A DNA stretch of 64,000 nt, from the NCBI RefSeq assembly GCF_030272615.1, contig NC_081406.1:246133218-246197217 (forward strand), written 5' to 3'. The position numbers and the translations under genes were made by a program. Source of the stretch: Cryptomeria japonica (lineage: Eukaryota; Streptophyta; Pinopsida; Cupressales; Cupressaceae). Below the pieces are notes generated by a model. It worked only from the letters and a program-made list of their open reading frames with translations. It had not been told where the DNA came from and did no database searches. This document shows, one piece after another, positions 36,193-47,920 of this stretch (positions within the stretch are counted from its first letter, which is position 1; every line of letters starts with the position of its first letter).

Positions 36193-36208
36193 CATTGCCT
36201 CAAAGAGG
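36193..36208 (+). promoter_or_regulatory. Polypurine tract before the LTR at 36209
   Basis: The purine-rich CAAAGAGGGGCAAAA immediately precedes TGTATACACC. This is the place and composition of a polypurine tract, which primes plus-strand synthesis just before the 3' LTR. Confidence 0.65.
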
Positions 36209-37460
36209 GGCAAAATGTATACACCTAAAAATGACAAGAGATAATTAAATAAATATTAATTATTTATTTATGGATTTATTCTTCTACATCAATAAATAAA
36301 TTGAATAATTTATTTATTTGATTCACTTGTCTTATTCCCCTAAATCAACTTATTAATTAAATATTTATTATTTAATTAAAATTCATCACAATTCTTCTAA
36401 AGTCTATCTTAATTAAATAATCCTAAGTTATTTAATTAATCATCCAACCTAATTCTTCAATTTTATTTCCACACAATTTCCTCTAACTCAACTTCCACGT
36501 CATCATGCCATTTCATCACCATGTAGCTAAGCAAAACAAATATTTTTAATATTTAATTCTTCAATTATCTTCAACATCATCCCTAGTCAATAGGATGAGG
36601 AGACTTAGGTGTCCTCCTATTTCCCATATTCCCTCTCACATCCCTATATCTTAGAGGGTGGTTTTGTCCACATCAACTTGGTCAAAGTGACTCATTGTCC
36701 ACTTTTCTTGGGAAGCCTAAATCTTCTCCAACCTCACTAGATTGTTGACTCCTTCGTGTCTTGGGAAACCTATATTCTCTCCAACTATCCTACATCTTTG
36801 GAGTCTTAATCCTTGGTCAAGGTAAGCATGTTTCCATGTGTAATGACTTTCCACCTTGTCATCGTACGAGGAACATCTTCCCCCTTTATCTCTCATATCT
36901 AAACCAAATTATTCTCAACCATTCATTCTCTCAAGATTCATTCTCAACCATTGATCTTTGCCACCTCAGATTTTAGCCATGGAAAATCTATAAAAGGAAG
37001 CCTTTAGCCAACATTTAAGGCCAATCACCATTAGAGCATTCAAGCATTTTAGTTTTCTAGTAAACAAAGCATTTTAAAAGTGTGCCTTTGGCTTAACATT
37101 GTACAACATTTGGCAAATTATCATAATAGCTTCATCATAATCATCATTAACTTCACTATAGTTGCATTGTGGTTTCACTCCATTGCATTTTCATATACCA
37201 CATAGTTCATTCAACTATTTGTCATCTTGAAGCAAAATATCAGTGCATTCTGAAAGCAATCACAATAACAAGATCAAAGTTGATAGGACACAATGGGACA
37301 TACATGAAGGTTTAACTATTTATGCTACTTTGTTTATTTTGTTTCATTGGTGATTTGGTTACTCTGTAAGATTTTATAAGTCTCGTGGTAGCTTAATTTA
37401 TTAGTTTTTTAATTTTAAATTCATCTTCTTTGCATTTATGGCTTTGTTTTTAATTAGCCT
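36209..37460 (+). mobile_element. 3' LTR of the PMD-bearing element
   Basis: Begins TGTATACACC after a polypurine tract. The first 350 bp are built of AATTAAATAAAT-like words, as in the LTR at 5841. A TATA box (TCTATAAAAGG) is at 36987-36997. The leader after it shares ordered phrases with 6250-6420 (AACAAGATCAA, GGACACAATGGGACAT, TTTATTTTGTT). Thus the two LTRs belong to the same broad family, though they differ in length and at their starts. The right end is unresolved, because LTR D seems to begin shortly after. Confidence 0.6.
36987..36997 (+). promoter_or_regulatory. TATA box in the LTR at 36209
   Basis: TCTATAAAAGG, about 780 bp into the LTR and upstream of the leader shared with element B. 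Confidence 0.5.
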
Positions 37461-37674
37461 ATGGAGCCGAGTTCGTGGGAGAGCAAGGATATTCTTCTAG
37501 TTTTCACAGATTTCATACCCAGTATGATTTATTTTCTATGCTTTTTCCTTCTTGTTAGTAGGGTTTTTGAAACCCTTTCTTTTATTCCTTTGTTTCTTTA
37601 GACGAGCGTTCGATTTTTTACGGTGATTCAGGTCTATAAAACCTAACACTCATCTCTATTCCATTGATCAAGTT

Positions 37675-38476
37675 CTTCCCCTTTGAAGGCATGGTGAAGT
37701 TTGGGTTCATGAACCCAAACTACACCAAGGCGTGGTGGAGTACGAGTTTCACCAACCTAAGCTTCCTTTTCTTTATTTTATTTTCATTATTGTGTTTCCT
37801 TGGTGTGTGGCAGGTTTGCTACCTCGCCTTGCACCTCGCTTTGCACTGTTCATTTGCTTTGACCTAGTTTGATGGATTGTGGGTTTGTAATCACCCGAAC
37901 TACACCAAATTTTGGTGGATTTTGGGTTTACCAACCCACACTCCACCATTCCTTCACATCATTTGATTTTTAGAAGGTGATTCTTGGTGGGGCATTAGGC
38001 TCACCATGCACCAAAGCATTTTATTAGTGCATGGTGAGTCCACGACCCTATCGAGTACCATGTTTTCACTTTTCCATCCCAAGGTGTAAGGCGGGTTTAT
38101 ATACCTACTCTACACTAAGTGTTTTGAATTATTCTACGGTGTATGACAAGTTTGTAAACACACCTTACACCTTGTGATGATAATTTTCCTCCTCGAGTGT
38201 ATGGCGAGGATATGAACTTGCCTTACACTTTCTCCTTCCTTCTTAGGTGTAAATCGGAAGTCCAAATTACAACTGTTTTTTATTCTTGACCAATAAGTGT
38301 AATTCGGATTTATAAATCTGACTTACACCTATTTTAGCACTTCCCAAAGTGTAATTTGAGGCTATGAACCCGAATTACACTTGTCAACCACACTTTGTCA
38401 TAAGTGTATTTCGGGCTTATAAACAAGAATTACACCTATTGCACACACGTGAATGGGGTTCATGAACCCGATTCAC
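37675..38476. repeat. Palindrome (hairpin) array in LTR D
   Basis: About 14 imperfect palindromes of ~30-36 bp, each about 50-60 bp from the next. The core resembles CGGGTTTATGAACCCG, with outer arms such as GTGTAATT/AATTACAC, GTGTAAG/CTTACAC, GTGAAT/ATTCAC and GGTG/CACC. Clear examples are at 37690-37725 (GTTTGGGTTCATGAACCC), 38275-38330, 38345-38382, 38400-38440 and 38450-38476. The sequence differs from the E1 array, but the design is the same, and the last unit again lies about 160 bp before the ORF start. Confidence 0.88.
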
Positions 38477-38956
38477 CACTAAACTATTAAGACACAACAT
38501 GGTTTTTTGGAAACCCTAATGGCCTCAAATGCATCATTTTCAACAGATTATTCAATTCAAAATGGACAAAATGATTGATCAACTGCACTTCTACAGTATT
38601 GACGATTTCTCCTATCACAATGTTATTATTGTGCAAATGACAGATGCTTCTCCAAGCAAGAAGGCGATGAAGTTCAAGAAGCAAGACCCGCATCCTCTCT
38701 TCCCGTCTTCTTTAGTTTCATCAAATATAGAGCATATAAGGGACATAGAGATAGGTCATCTTGACCTAGCTGAGTTTTTAAAAAGGGTGGAAAAGCCCCT
38801 TTCGTATTACAAAATGGAATCAATCATCAACAATGGTATCCATTTGTTGGGTGTTGGGCTGGGTCGCAAGGATACCCCCATGGTTACCAAAAAAAATAAA
38901 ACAATGGTATTCATTTGGTTGTGGCTTTCCCTATCTCTGCTCAAGACCCTAAGTTC

Positions 38957-40367
38957 TGTTGGCATTTTGGATATGTTGATATGGTTTTGTCATTGATGTC
39001 AACACTTGTCATCGCTTGTCAACACTTATCAGCACTTGGAGATTTTGGTTATGTTCACCGGCAAGTCAGAGACTTATGCAAAGTCACTGGTATTTGGTTC
39101 ACCGACAGATTTTGTTGTTCACCGACACTTGGAATAACTTGGAGACTACTTGGTTATGTTGAAGACATTATTTGATCACTTGGTTTTGGCGATTTGGTTA
39201 ATTGTTTATTCGGGTTTTCATATTTGTTGTTACCCGCAAATAGGTCCAGAATAAGCACCGATAGACATATCTATTCCAGATCAGCATGACATGTTATTGA
39301 TATGATTTATTATTATTGTAAATGCATTGAGCCGACATCATGCATCAGATATTGATTTGTTTATAATTGATTTTATTGTAATATCTTTTAGTGAGTCGAC
39401 CTATTCAATTGGTCTTAGGTTATGGTATAAATGTAAGATCTCATTTGTGAGATTAATATGTGAATGCGAAAAGGATTGCGATAAGGTATTTGCGAAAATA
39501 AGCAGAGTTATACATGCAGACATCATTTGAAGGTTGAAGGGAAGGATCTTGTGAAGGCAATCAGAACTAAACCGGTACTGAATCCAACATATGGAGATGT
39601 TATTTTATGCAGTACATTATCATTGGATTTAACCATCCAATTGTAGTCAGTGTGACTCTCATTTTGTGATTGAGCAGTGAGCTCTAGGCAGCTGGCCTTT
39701 CTGCATGTGCAGAATCCATATTGTAAACACATACTATCTGCAGTAGTATCATTTGATTGTGGGTAAGGCTTCCCATAGTGGTTTTTCCCCTTACAGGGTT
39801 TCCACGTACAAATAACTGTGTTATGTGTTGTGGATGTTGTTGTCTTTCTGTTTCATGCCTTAATCTTTACCGGTACTGCAATTAACTGTTAAAACTGTCT
39901 ACCGACATAAAGTTTGGTTTACCAGTGTATGCGGGAAAAGTGGGTCGATAGAACTCAATATGTGAAAATATTGCTAAATACTAGTCCACACACACACACA
40001 GGACTTCTTGGTGCAAGCTATGGAGTAATGAAGTATAAATTAGATTTATTCAATTTTAGGATAACTATTTAATTAAATTTGAATTTAATTAAAAGTGGAT
40101 ACGGGGAATTTAATTGAATAAAATGATTTATTCATTAAATTGATATAGTGAATTTAATTTAAATAAATTGAGTAATTTACTTAATTAAATAGAGGAATGT
40201 GGATAATTTAATTAAATTGGATTTAATTAAATAGAGAAATGAACATAAAATACGTCTACAACCAGTATTAAGCATTAAGTTTTGGTTAAGTTATTTTTGG
40301 TTGAATTTATTGGACAACTGATTCACCCCCCCCCCCCCCCCCTCTTAGTTGTCTCCGGGACCTAACA
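38957..40367 (-). mobile_element. Solo LTR inserted in the D ORF
   Basis: 1,411 bp starting TGTTGGCATTTTGG and ending GGGACCTAACA, flanked by a perfect AGTTC duplication (38952-38956 and 40368-40372). The right end on the opposite strand reads TGTTAGGTCCCGGAG followed by an A/G-rich stretch, a typical LTR start, so I assign it to the minus strand with moderate certainty. It contains a run of 17 C (40326-40342) and AATTTAATTAAA-rich sequence, and no gene. It separates codons of the D ORF cleanly, which confirms the edges. Confidence 0.88.
40326..40342. repeat. Homopolymer C17
   Basis: Seventeen C in a row close to the LTR end. Length is uncertain in any assembly of such a run. Confidence 0.95.
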
Positions 40368-43300
40368 AGTTCTTTATGGTAGTTGCAAGTCACTTTGACT
40401 TAGCTAGCAAAAGTGTAAAAGATGAAACATGTAAGAAGTTGATCAGGCTAGATGAGGATTTCTTCGACACTATCTTTAAGTGTCCCATTATTGAGAAGTA
40501 TTCAAACATCGCCATCCAATCAGCTCAAGCCTACTATGACATAAATTTTGACAATGTAGGAGGAACATGAATGATAATTGGTTGAAGACCCTAAGGCCTA
40601 CAATTTCCAAATGGGCAAAAACTCTTCCTAGAAGTGATTTTATTGAAGTGGTAAATGATTCGATAACTCTCCTAAGTATGGTGAAAGGTCTTCCCACTTA
40701 TAACATCTACTATAAATGGATGTATCAATATATCCACGTTATCAGACATAACAAGGAGAATAAATTATGGGGAAAACAAATCAGTGATGCAATATGTGAG
40801 CATCTTATCAAGGTGCCTACCACTCTTAAGTTCTACAAGACCTATTACTGGTGTACGTTTGCAGCTTCAATGAGACACTTTCCAAGACTGTCACAACAGG
40901 AGATAGGAGGCAATTTGTTGTGCACGAGTACTACTCCCAGTTAGTACTAAAGAATAGTCTCAATCATTTTCGTACAGTGAATGATGCTTTCTTTGGATAC
41001 TACATGTGAATATTGAATAAGAATTTATACAATAGAAGAGTATCAGATCAGACTTGGGAGGTGGTAAATGAATATGGATGTATGTTCCTTCAATTCCCTA
41101 CCTTCACATATCTCGGGTTTGGATGTTTCAATGGTGAGCCTTTTATGCTCTCAAGGTATCCATCAGATACAATTGTATTGATGGAATTAACCTGACAAAT
41201 GGTGGCAGTCCACGAGGCCCGATCAGGTTCTCACAAAATAGGTTTGAAGTTTACTTTAACCATTGGTAGATATTCTATTAATTCAATCTTCGAAGCTAGA
41301 GCAATGGAAGAAGAGATGAGAAGAGTAACCATGAAGTGCTTCAAGGAAAGGAAATACTTTGACTATAGAGGAATGAGGAATAAGTTGAAAAAGGCTTATA
41401 TTCATGTTCATTGTATTGAGGATGTTTGGGTTGCCTGCAGGTTTGAGCATGATGTTAGAAAGCTTGATTACTGTCGATTAACAACGGATTAGATTAGGGA
41501 ATTTAATCTTGTAGATGTTCCAGATGACCTAAAAGAAGATGGTAATGTCTTGGACCTTACCTATGTTTAAAAGAAGATTTCATCAACTCCCTTTCATCCA
41601 ATGGTCACAAAAGGAGTTGAATTCAATCAAAGACAAGTTTCAAAGTATTATCTCGAATACAAATATGTGGCTTTCAAGCAAAGGATTCCAATTGAAACCT
41701 TTCTCCTCTGGCTTTGATGATGACACAACTGGACCTGTTGGAAGGAGATAAAAAATCAAAACCAAGAACAAACATGATCCTGCCACTCCTGCAAAGGCTC
41801 CCAAGTTGAAGTTCATAGTTGGAACCAAGAAAGGAAAAGCCTAAGGAGAGCCATCCATCAACCTCTAATGTTTATGAGACACAAAAGTCTGAAGCACTAG
41901 ATAAACAATTGGAAGGTGAGTTTCCTAATGAAGAGCCTATTGATGTTGACCAACTGGGAGATGATCGAGAAGGTAATCAAGAACAAGATGAACATGATGA
42001 AAAGGACTACCACAAGCAAATGAGTCCTTACCCCTGGTATCCCTTTCTTCATCTATGATGCAAGTTACTATTTCTACTTCTGAGTCCGAGCCCCCTGTGA
42101 TCACTTGTATTTCTCCTAGCAACGTTGTTCACGTTTCTTTTGCTAGTGCTAGTGAGTCTGCCTTGGATACCCCCCATGATAACATTGAGAATGTTTTCTC
42201 TGCTTTTCCTAATTTTTCTAAAGTATCTGCCTCTATGTTAGACGACTTTGATAAGTTTATGACAGAGAGTGCTCCTAAGTCAAATGATTCATCCCTTGAA
42301 AATCCTACCAATGTCATTACTATGACGTCACCTATTGTGACTACTACCCCCAAGAGTCAATTAATCTCTCTCAAAATGTGGCAACATGTGAGGACGATGA
42401 TTCAACTTTGCCACCTTGGTTGTTTTCTAATGCTCTCAAAAGAAAGAAGCAAGCAAAATCTCCCGATGACTTTTATTTTAGTCAACTTGTTTCAGTCAAA
42501 TCTAAGACCACCAAGAAAGCTAAAACATTGTCAAGGGTAAAGCTGGATAAAGAAATAAATAATTATGTCGAGGTTGTTGTTCCTCCCCCAAATACAAATA
42601 TTGACAAAATCTAGGATTCAGACTATGTCATCAAAAGGATTGAGTTAGGAAAGCAAACTCATGATTCTACTACACATGCTCAATTGGCTCTAGAGGATCT
42701 TGTATTCAGATATGATGAAGATAAGGTTAAAAAGGATCAACTCAAGGCACGAGTTGAACAACTCACTGCAATACTCATCAAAGTAACCGAGTCCTTAGAA
42801 GCCATCGAACTAGTGACTTCATCAATGGATGAACAAGTTGTGAAAAGAGCTGAGCAGGCAATGTCACAGAGTAGAGTTGTGGGGGAATGGGTGGACAGAA
42901 TGTTGAGTCAAGGAACACGACTTTTAAGATCAACTTTTACTATTATCAATAATCTTGATGTTGTAAGAATAGAAGTGGACAACACCATAGAGGATTTCTC
43001 CCAATAACTTGAATCACAAGAGAAGGACTTTGAAGCATGTCTGAAACTTGAAGATGTTAATCCAGATGATCTCATACAAAATGGTGTTATTTCTTCATGA
43101 TGTATGTATGTTGAACAACGAGAGGTTCTAGAGCATCAAATGAATATCCTAGAGTGCCTTATCAAGGACATGAGAAAAAGCCCATAAAGAATGTGCTAAC
43201 AAGAAGAAAGAGATTGTTGATAAGATCTCTAAAATTCCATGTGCTTTTCTTGATGAAAATGAAAAAGATCTTGATGTTGATGAGGTCATTAAAGAGTTTA

Positions 43301-43731
43301 GCTTGCTTGTGACCATTAGAGAGGATTTCTCTTTGTCCTCAATTGATGATTGGTTGACCTTCAATTCGTCTTAGATTTTCTGGATTCACTGTTGAAGAAA
43401 AACAAGAAGTGTTGCACTAACTTGGAGGATTCCATCACGCGGGTTAAGATCATCACTAGTCATACCTAGGGATTCGATGGAGTTCAGATGAAGAACGTCT
43501 TGAAAAAAAATTGAAGAGTTCCAGAAAAGAGACTTGGCATGAAGAAAATGACAATTAGTTATTTTAGTATCTTTTCTAGTGGCATTTTGTTATGTCAATT
43601 GACACCTCAGGTGTCATTTTGTATATGCTCATGTGCATATGTTGGGTGCACAAATCCTAAGTCAAATCAAACTCTTCCTTTGACTTAGTCTTTTAGTTAG
43701 TTGTAGTTTCCTATTTTCATGCTACACCCCT

Positions 43732-43747
43732 CTTCTATATATATGAG
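43732..43747 (+). promoter_or_regulatory. TATA box of LTR D
   Basis: TTCTATATATATGAGG, about 190 bp after the end of the accessory ORF and about 700 bp before the LTR end. This is the same relative place as the TATA boxes in E1. Confidence 0.6.
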
Positions 43748-44440
43748 GGTTATCATTGTAATAAGGATCTTTTTCCCATCATTGTTTATGCAACAAAACT
43801 TTGCCAAAGTGAAGAGCAAATTGAGACTTGGTGTTCATTTTGTAAATTTGCAATTTAATCAAAGAGAAGACAAGTTTGGCTTTCAAACTTTGCGTTGAGA
43901 TCAATCTTGCATATGGTATAAATGTTCTTACATCTTTTATGTCATATTTTCTTGAAAGATTAATGTTGAGTATAGTTGTTGAATTAGTAGTATATTTGTG
44001 TTTGGGTTACAGTGGTTGATAGGACTTAGGTATTCAAAAGAATCTTTGAGTTCTTGGTGTACACAAGCCCTTTCCCCAAGTCATTTTCAGATAAGAGAAG
44101 TAACATAAGACTTTATTCTTTCAAGGACACTTTACTTCCTAGTTAGCTTAGTTTTAATACTAGTGCAAAATTGGAATTGTTTTTAGTTAAAGGAATCTGT
44201 TCTAAAAAGATAATTAGATATAACTGGTTCTAAAAAAAGAGGACTAAGTTGTTGTTTCATCCTAGAATAGTGTAAAGTTAGCAGTCAGATAGAATAGAAA
44301 ATAATTGTAGTAGAAAGGGGGAGCCTTCCCTTACAATTAGGAGAGATCATATCTCGCCTTCTGAGAGATATTATTCCATGTGCTGTTGTGAAACTCACAA
44401 TTTGCAAACCTTCACAAGTTTACAAAATTTTTACCCAATA

Positions 44441-44535
44441 ATGTGCTAGATTTAAATTCTATTAGGCTTGTAATGTTTGATTTAGCCTCCCTAATAATGT
44501 CTTCATAAGTTTGGCAAGGTTTAGCATTGTAACTT
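44441..44535. other. Short stretch between LTR D and the C-family LTR
   Basis: About 95 bp of AT-rich sequence with no gene. It may be host sequence or an edge of either LTR. Confidence 0.4.
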
Positions 44536-45550
44536 GTAGTGTCATAAATTTAAACCCCTTTACGATTTCACACTCCTTTTTGGGCCCTTTCTTTAGCATG
44601 TCTTCTCCTATGTCATTTTGAGTCTATTTTGGCCTTATCACATCCATGTTGTTGTCATATGCTAATAAGGTGACCTAATCATATGTCACAAGCTCGTGCA
44701 CTCTGCAACGACCTTTAGTTTTCTCTTTTATGAAAATTTGAACATGTTATGAGTGTCAATCCCTGCCATTTGTGATCTAATCCTAATATTTTGGTACGAT
44801 TTTTGGAAGTCAACCTAAATGTGAAAATACTTTGAGAACCCTATATAAGACAATCATTTATCATTCACAAATCCTAATCCACAAGTTTCATTCAAGCATT
44901 TATATTTTTCCATCAATTTACAACAACTTATCTTTAAGTATGTCTTCATGATGGATTTTGTTATGCTTTGTCATGTTATTGAATCAACACTTTGAGGACT
45001 TATTTAAAGAGTATTGCATCACCACCATTATCAATACTAAGATATAATCTTTCAATTCAAAATTTTATTTATGGTTTAACCTTTGCCTCGCTAAGGGTAA
45101 GCTCTCTTTCTCATTATTATGGTTGTTGTGGAGGTGGAAACTCCAACACGGGGTTTGACTTAGGCAAACCCTTATGCAACACTATTTCTCTCTCTATGTG
45201 TGCAGGGAGTAGAAATGACTGCTGAAAGTGACATATTTGTGCAAATAAGATTGAGGTACAAAATTTTCGATTTCGAATAGGTGAAAACCCTATGATTAAT
45301 CTGGTTAGCTCCATAGTCAAATGCTTTTTGGTTGAATTTTGAAGGAAGCGATCTACAAAACATCATGATCTAAGATTTGATGCCTCAACTAACAAAGACA
45401 CCTATAGAACTAAGGTGCCTAACTTCATAGTATGCCATTTTCAGCTCTAGATTTCAGTAACAATTTCCTTTCTAGATTTGTACTTTTGAGTTGACTTTTA
45501 GTTCTATATCTATCTATTTATGCTAATTATTGTCAATTTTGGATTATTTT
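44536..45550 (+). mobile_element. Second C-family LTR, diverged or truncated
   Basis: Starts TGTAGTGTCATAAATTT. Ordered similarity to 28003-29000 includes the CATAAATTTAAACC start, TTTGGCCTTATCA/TTTTGGTCTCTTTT, the TATA box (44839-44850), CATTCAAGCATTT, GGGGTTTGACTTAGGCAAACCC and the TGTGTGCAGGGA/TATGTGCAGGAA phrase. No gag follows. The right end is unclear. Confidence 0.6.
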
Positions 45551-46288
45551 GCTTAGTCATTACACTTTTTGCACCAAATCAAATCAAACACAAAAAGAGG
45601 AAATGATCATACACAACATTCAACTCTCCTTTAAGACTCAAGTTAGATCTTGGTGACTATTTCCTCCAATGAATGATATTGATTTGGGATCTTAGTCAAC
45701 ATTATTAAATATAGACTAATGCATACAAATAGAACAAATCCAAATAAACACGTAGCTTCACAATCTATTTAATAAGTTAAACATCCAATCTACAAACTAT
45801 ATTAAAAAAAAAACCAAACAAATTTTAAACTTAAAATTTTATAAAAAAATAATAATAATCGACATAAAAATTTAAATTGTCCAATCCTTAACTAGGTGAC
45901 GACATAATTAGGCCCCTCTCGCTAGAGCTCCCGACCCTCTGTCCCGAAGGACCAGGATTGTAGGTGAAGATTGTCCCAAAGGACCAGGATTTTGTTTTCC
46001 TTTATAACTGCGATTTTGTCGCAACATTGGCGCCCATATTAAAATTTGAACAGAGAGCAGCCACCAGAGCCATAATCAGCCAGCAGCTAACCCAATTACA
46101 GGGGAAGACCATTTGGGTGTTCCTAAACATCCTCCTTCTGTATTGGCAAAGTTGAAACAGAGAAAATCTCCCAGCACCATCATCGGACAGCACACGAGCT
46201 AATTACAGAACAGGACCATTTGGGTGTCCTCGAAACGCCCTTCTGTTGTATTGGGTATCTCAAAACATCGTTTTCGCATTATTTTTCC
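45551..46288 (+). promoter_or_regulatory. RAD51 upstream region and 5' UTR
   Basis: About 740 bp between the C-family LTR and the RAD51 start codon. From 45900 the composition changes to gene-like, with two copies of a GAAGGACCAGGATT-like phrase (45944-45958 and 45974-45990), and two similar stretches at 46085-46140 and 46200-46250 that share ACCATTTGGGTGTCCT-like wording. These look like a small internal duplication in the 5' UTR. No TATA box is clear. The promoter must lie in this short interval or in the LTR. Confidence 0.5.
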
Positions 46289-47920
46289 ATGGAACAACAA
46301 CACTACAAGCAGCAGAAACAAGTTGCGGAGGAAGAAGAAAACATAGAGGAGCAGCAGCATGGACCTTACCCCGTTGAACAGCTCCAGGTTTGTATGAACA
46401 CAGATTGATGCATTTCCTGAAGTTCTTTCAGATACCCATTGTTTGTAAGTTCAATTAGGAATAGATTTTGAGAGAATCGACCATGGTTTTGAGTTAAGGT
46501 ACTGTGTTTCTTTTTGGGTATTAGGCCTGTGGGATTGCTGCAACTGATGTCAAAAAGCTCAAGGAGGCAGGATTTTGCACAGTCGAGGCTGTTGCGTATT
46601 CTCCCAAGAAAGAACTTGTTCTGATCAAGGGTCTCAGTGATGCCAAGGTTGATAAAATAATTGAAGCAGGTTCGGTTATCTGCAATCCATTGAGGTTCAT
46701 TTATTTTCAGCTGTCGTTCTGGGTTTTCTGTTTTGTTTTAATATACGATTTTTACTTAGATTTGAATCTTGTTTTTTGCAGCTTCCAAATTGGTCCCAAT
46801 GGGCTTCACCAGTGCTAGCCAGTTGCACGCTCAGCGCCTTGAGATTATTCAGATAAGTTCTGGGTCAAGAGATCTTGACAAGATACTAGAAGGTACCACT
46901 ATCAGATTGAATATTATTTTGTTTTTCTGTCCTCCTTTATTTGTTATTTGCGTTTGTGTAGATCATACCGCGATTCTTTGAACGGACTCTTTTAGAAGAG
47001 TTTTTGCCCATTGTCAATTCTCAGAGAATGCTGTTCTTAACAGGAGGAATTGAAACTGGTTCAATCACAGAAATATATGGTGAATTTCGCACTGGAAAAA
47101 CCCAATTGTGCCACACTCTTTGCGTTACTTGCCAGGTATCCTTCATTTGATTTTAAACCTGAGTGTGCTTTTTCCATTTTTTGTGTAGTGTCTCAGATAT
47201 TCTTCATTTAATTTAAAACCAATCTGTTCTTTTTTCTGTCCGGGAAATTGTAATACACACCCTTAGTCTAACACAGCTGCTTCAAAATAGTGCATCATGA
47301 TGATAATCACTCAACCTTGGCACTAGACTGTGGCCTCCTGACCTAAAACCCGTTAGGGTTTGGGTTGGACAGTTAGTGTACAAATTCAGTAGAATAAGAT
47401 TGTTTGGTTCAATTTTAGCTATTTGTCAGTTTTGCTTCTACCTAATTGTCGAGAATGTTCCTTCCTTGGAAACAGGGTTACAATCTGCGTTTTAGTTTAT
47501 AGAAGGATTGTTGCTTGTCAAGAACTTCAATGCTAGGGTTTGGGATTTGAAATACTTTTTGAATCTTTGATGTTGTGAAAGTGATTTAGTTAAACGCTAA
47601 ATATGGTCTTTGTATAGTTGCCTTTAGATCAAGGAGGTGGCGAAGGTAAAGCACTTTATATTGATGCTGAAGGAACCTTCAGACCACAGAGACTTTTACA
47701 AATTGCGGAAAGGTTGAGTATCTTTTGGTTTCAGTTTTACACTTTTCTTTGCAAAAATCCAGCATCTAAGTTCTAATGTACTTTTTAAACAAATTTTTTC
47801 TTATAGATTTGGGCTCAATGGACCAGATGTGTTGGAGAATGTGGCCTATGCCAGAGCATATAACACAGATCATCAATCTAGGTTGTTACTGGAAGCAGCT
47901 TCAATGATGGCAGAGACAAG
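46289..47920 (+). CDS. RAD51: RAD51 recombinase, exons 1-6 (3' part outside the window or lost)
   Basis: Six exons join without frame breaks: 46289-46387, 46525-46669, 46782-46892, 47044-47135, 47618-47712 and 47807-47920. All introns have GT-AG ends. They encode 218 complete residues. The N-terminal [10 protein letters not shown] is plant-like; a helix-hairpin-helix region follows ([18 protein letters not shown], residues about 48-65); FTSA (90-93) is the subunit-contact motif; GEFRTGKT (131-138) is Walker [19 protein letters not shown] closes exon 6. RAD51 forms the nucleoprotein filament for strand exchange in homologous repair and meiosis. Full plant RAD51 is about 340 residues, so Walker B and the C-terminus are missing. 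Exon 6 ends at a good donor (AG|GTATGG), so the gene probably continues beyond 64000. Confidence 0.95.

Larger units (their letters stand above)
38637..43541 (+). pseudogene. U3 accessory ORF in LTR D, homologous to the E1 LTR ORF
   Basis: ATG at 38637 (MTDASPSKKAMKFKKQD). IEHIRDIEIGHLDLAEFLKR matches the E1 IRDTKIGHVDMQEF block. After the solo LTR (38957-40367) it resumes with MVVASHFDLASKSVKDE and LDEDFFDTIFKC, then WGKQISDAICEHLIKVP, YGCMFLQFPTFTYLGFGC, TIVLMEL, FIQWSQKELNSIKDKFQSII, a Ser/Thr-rich stretch, KKAKTLSRVKLD, and a coiled coil with VGEWVDRMLSQGTRLL. Every block of the E1 ORF is present in the same order. Frames change at about 38880, 40560, 41200 and 42370, and stops occur, so it is not functional. 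Divergence from E1 is far greater than between the two E1 LTRs. Function unknown. Confidence 0.76.
37461..44440 (+). mobile_element. LTR D: giant LTR with U3 ORF, probably solo or truncated
   Basis: In sense (plus) order: a palindrome array (37675-38476), a long ORF (38637-43541) related to the E1 ORF, a TATA box (43732-43747), and a ~700-bp R-U5 ending ACAAAATTTTTACCCAATA. That end resembles the E1 LTR end (GACAAAATATTCACCCAACA). No primer site or gag follows, so it is a solo or broken LTR. Without the nested solo LTR (38957-40367) it would be about 5.6 kb, like E1. The left edge lies between about 37460 and 37670; no target duplication was identified. Confidence 0.62.

Noticed and set aside
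40326-40342. A G-quadruplex or i-motif element
   Set aside because: A single C run near an LTR end; homopolymer length is unreliable and there is no further G-tract pattern.
36209-45550. LTR 36209 and LTR 44536 as the two halves of one LTR split by LTR D
   Set aside because: The 44536 sequence aligns from its start with the C-family LTR at 28003, while 36209 resembles the LTR at 5841, so they are different families.
46289-47920. RAD51 as a pseudogene
   Set aside because: All six exons are in frame with correct splice sites and key motifs. Loss of the 3' half cannot be shown from this window.
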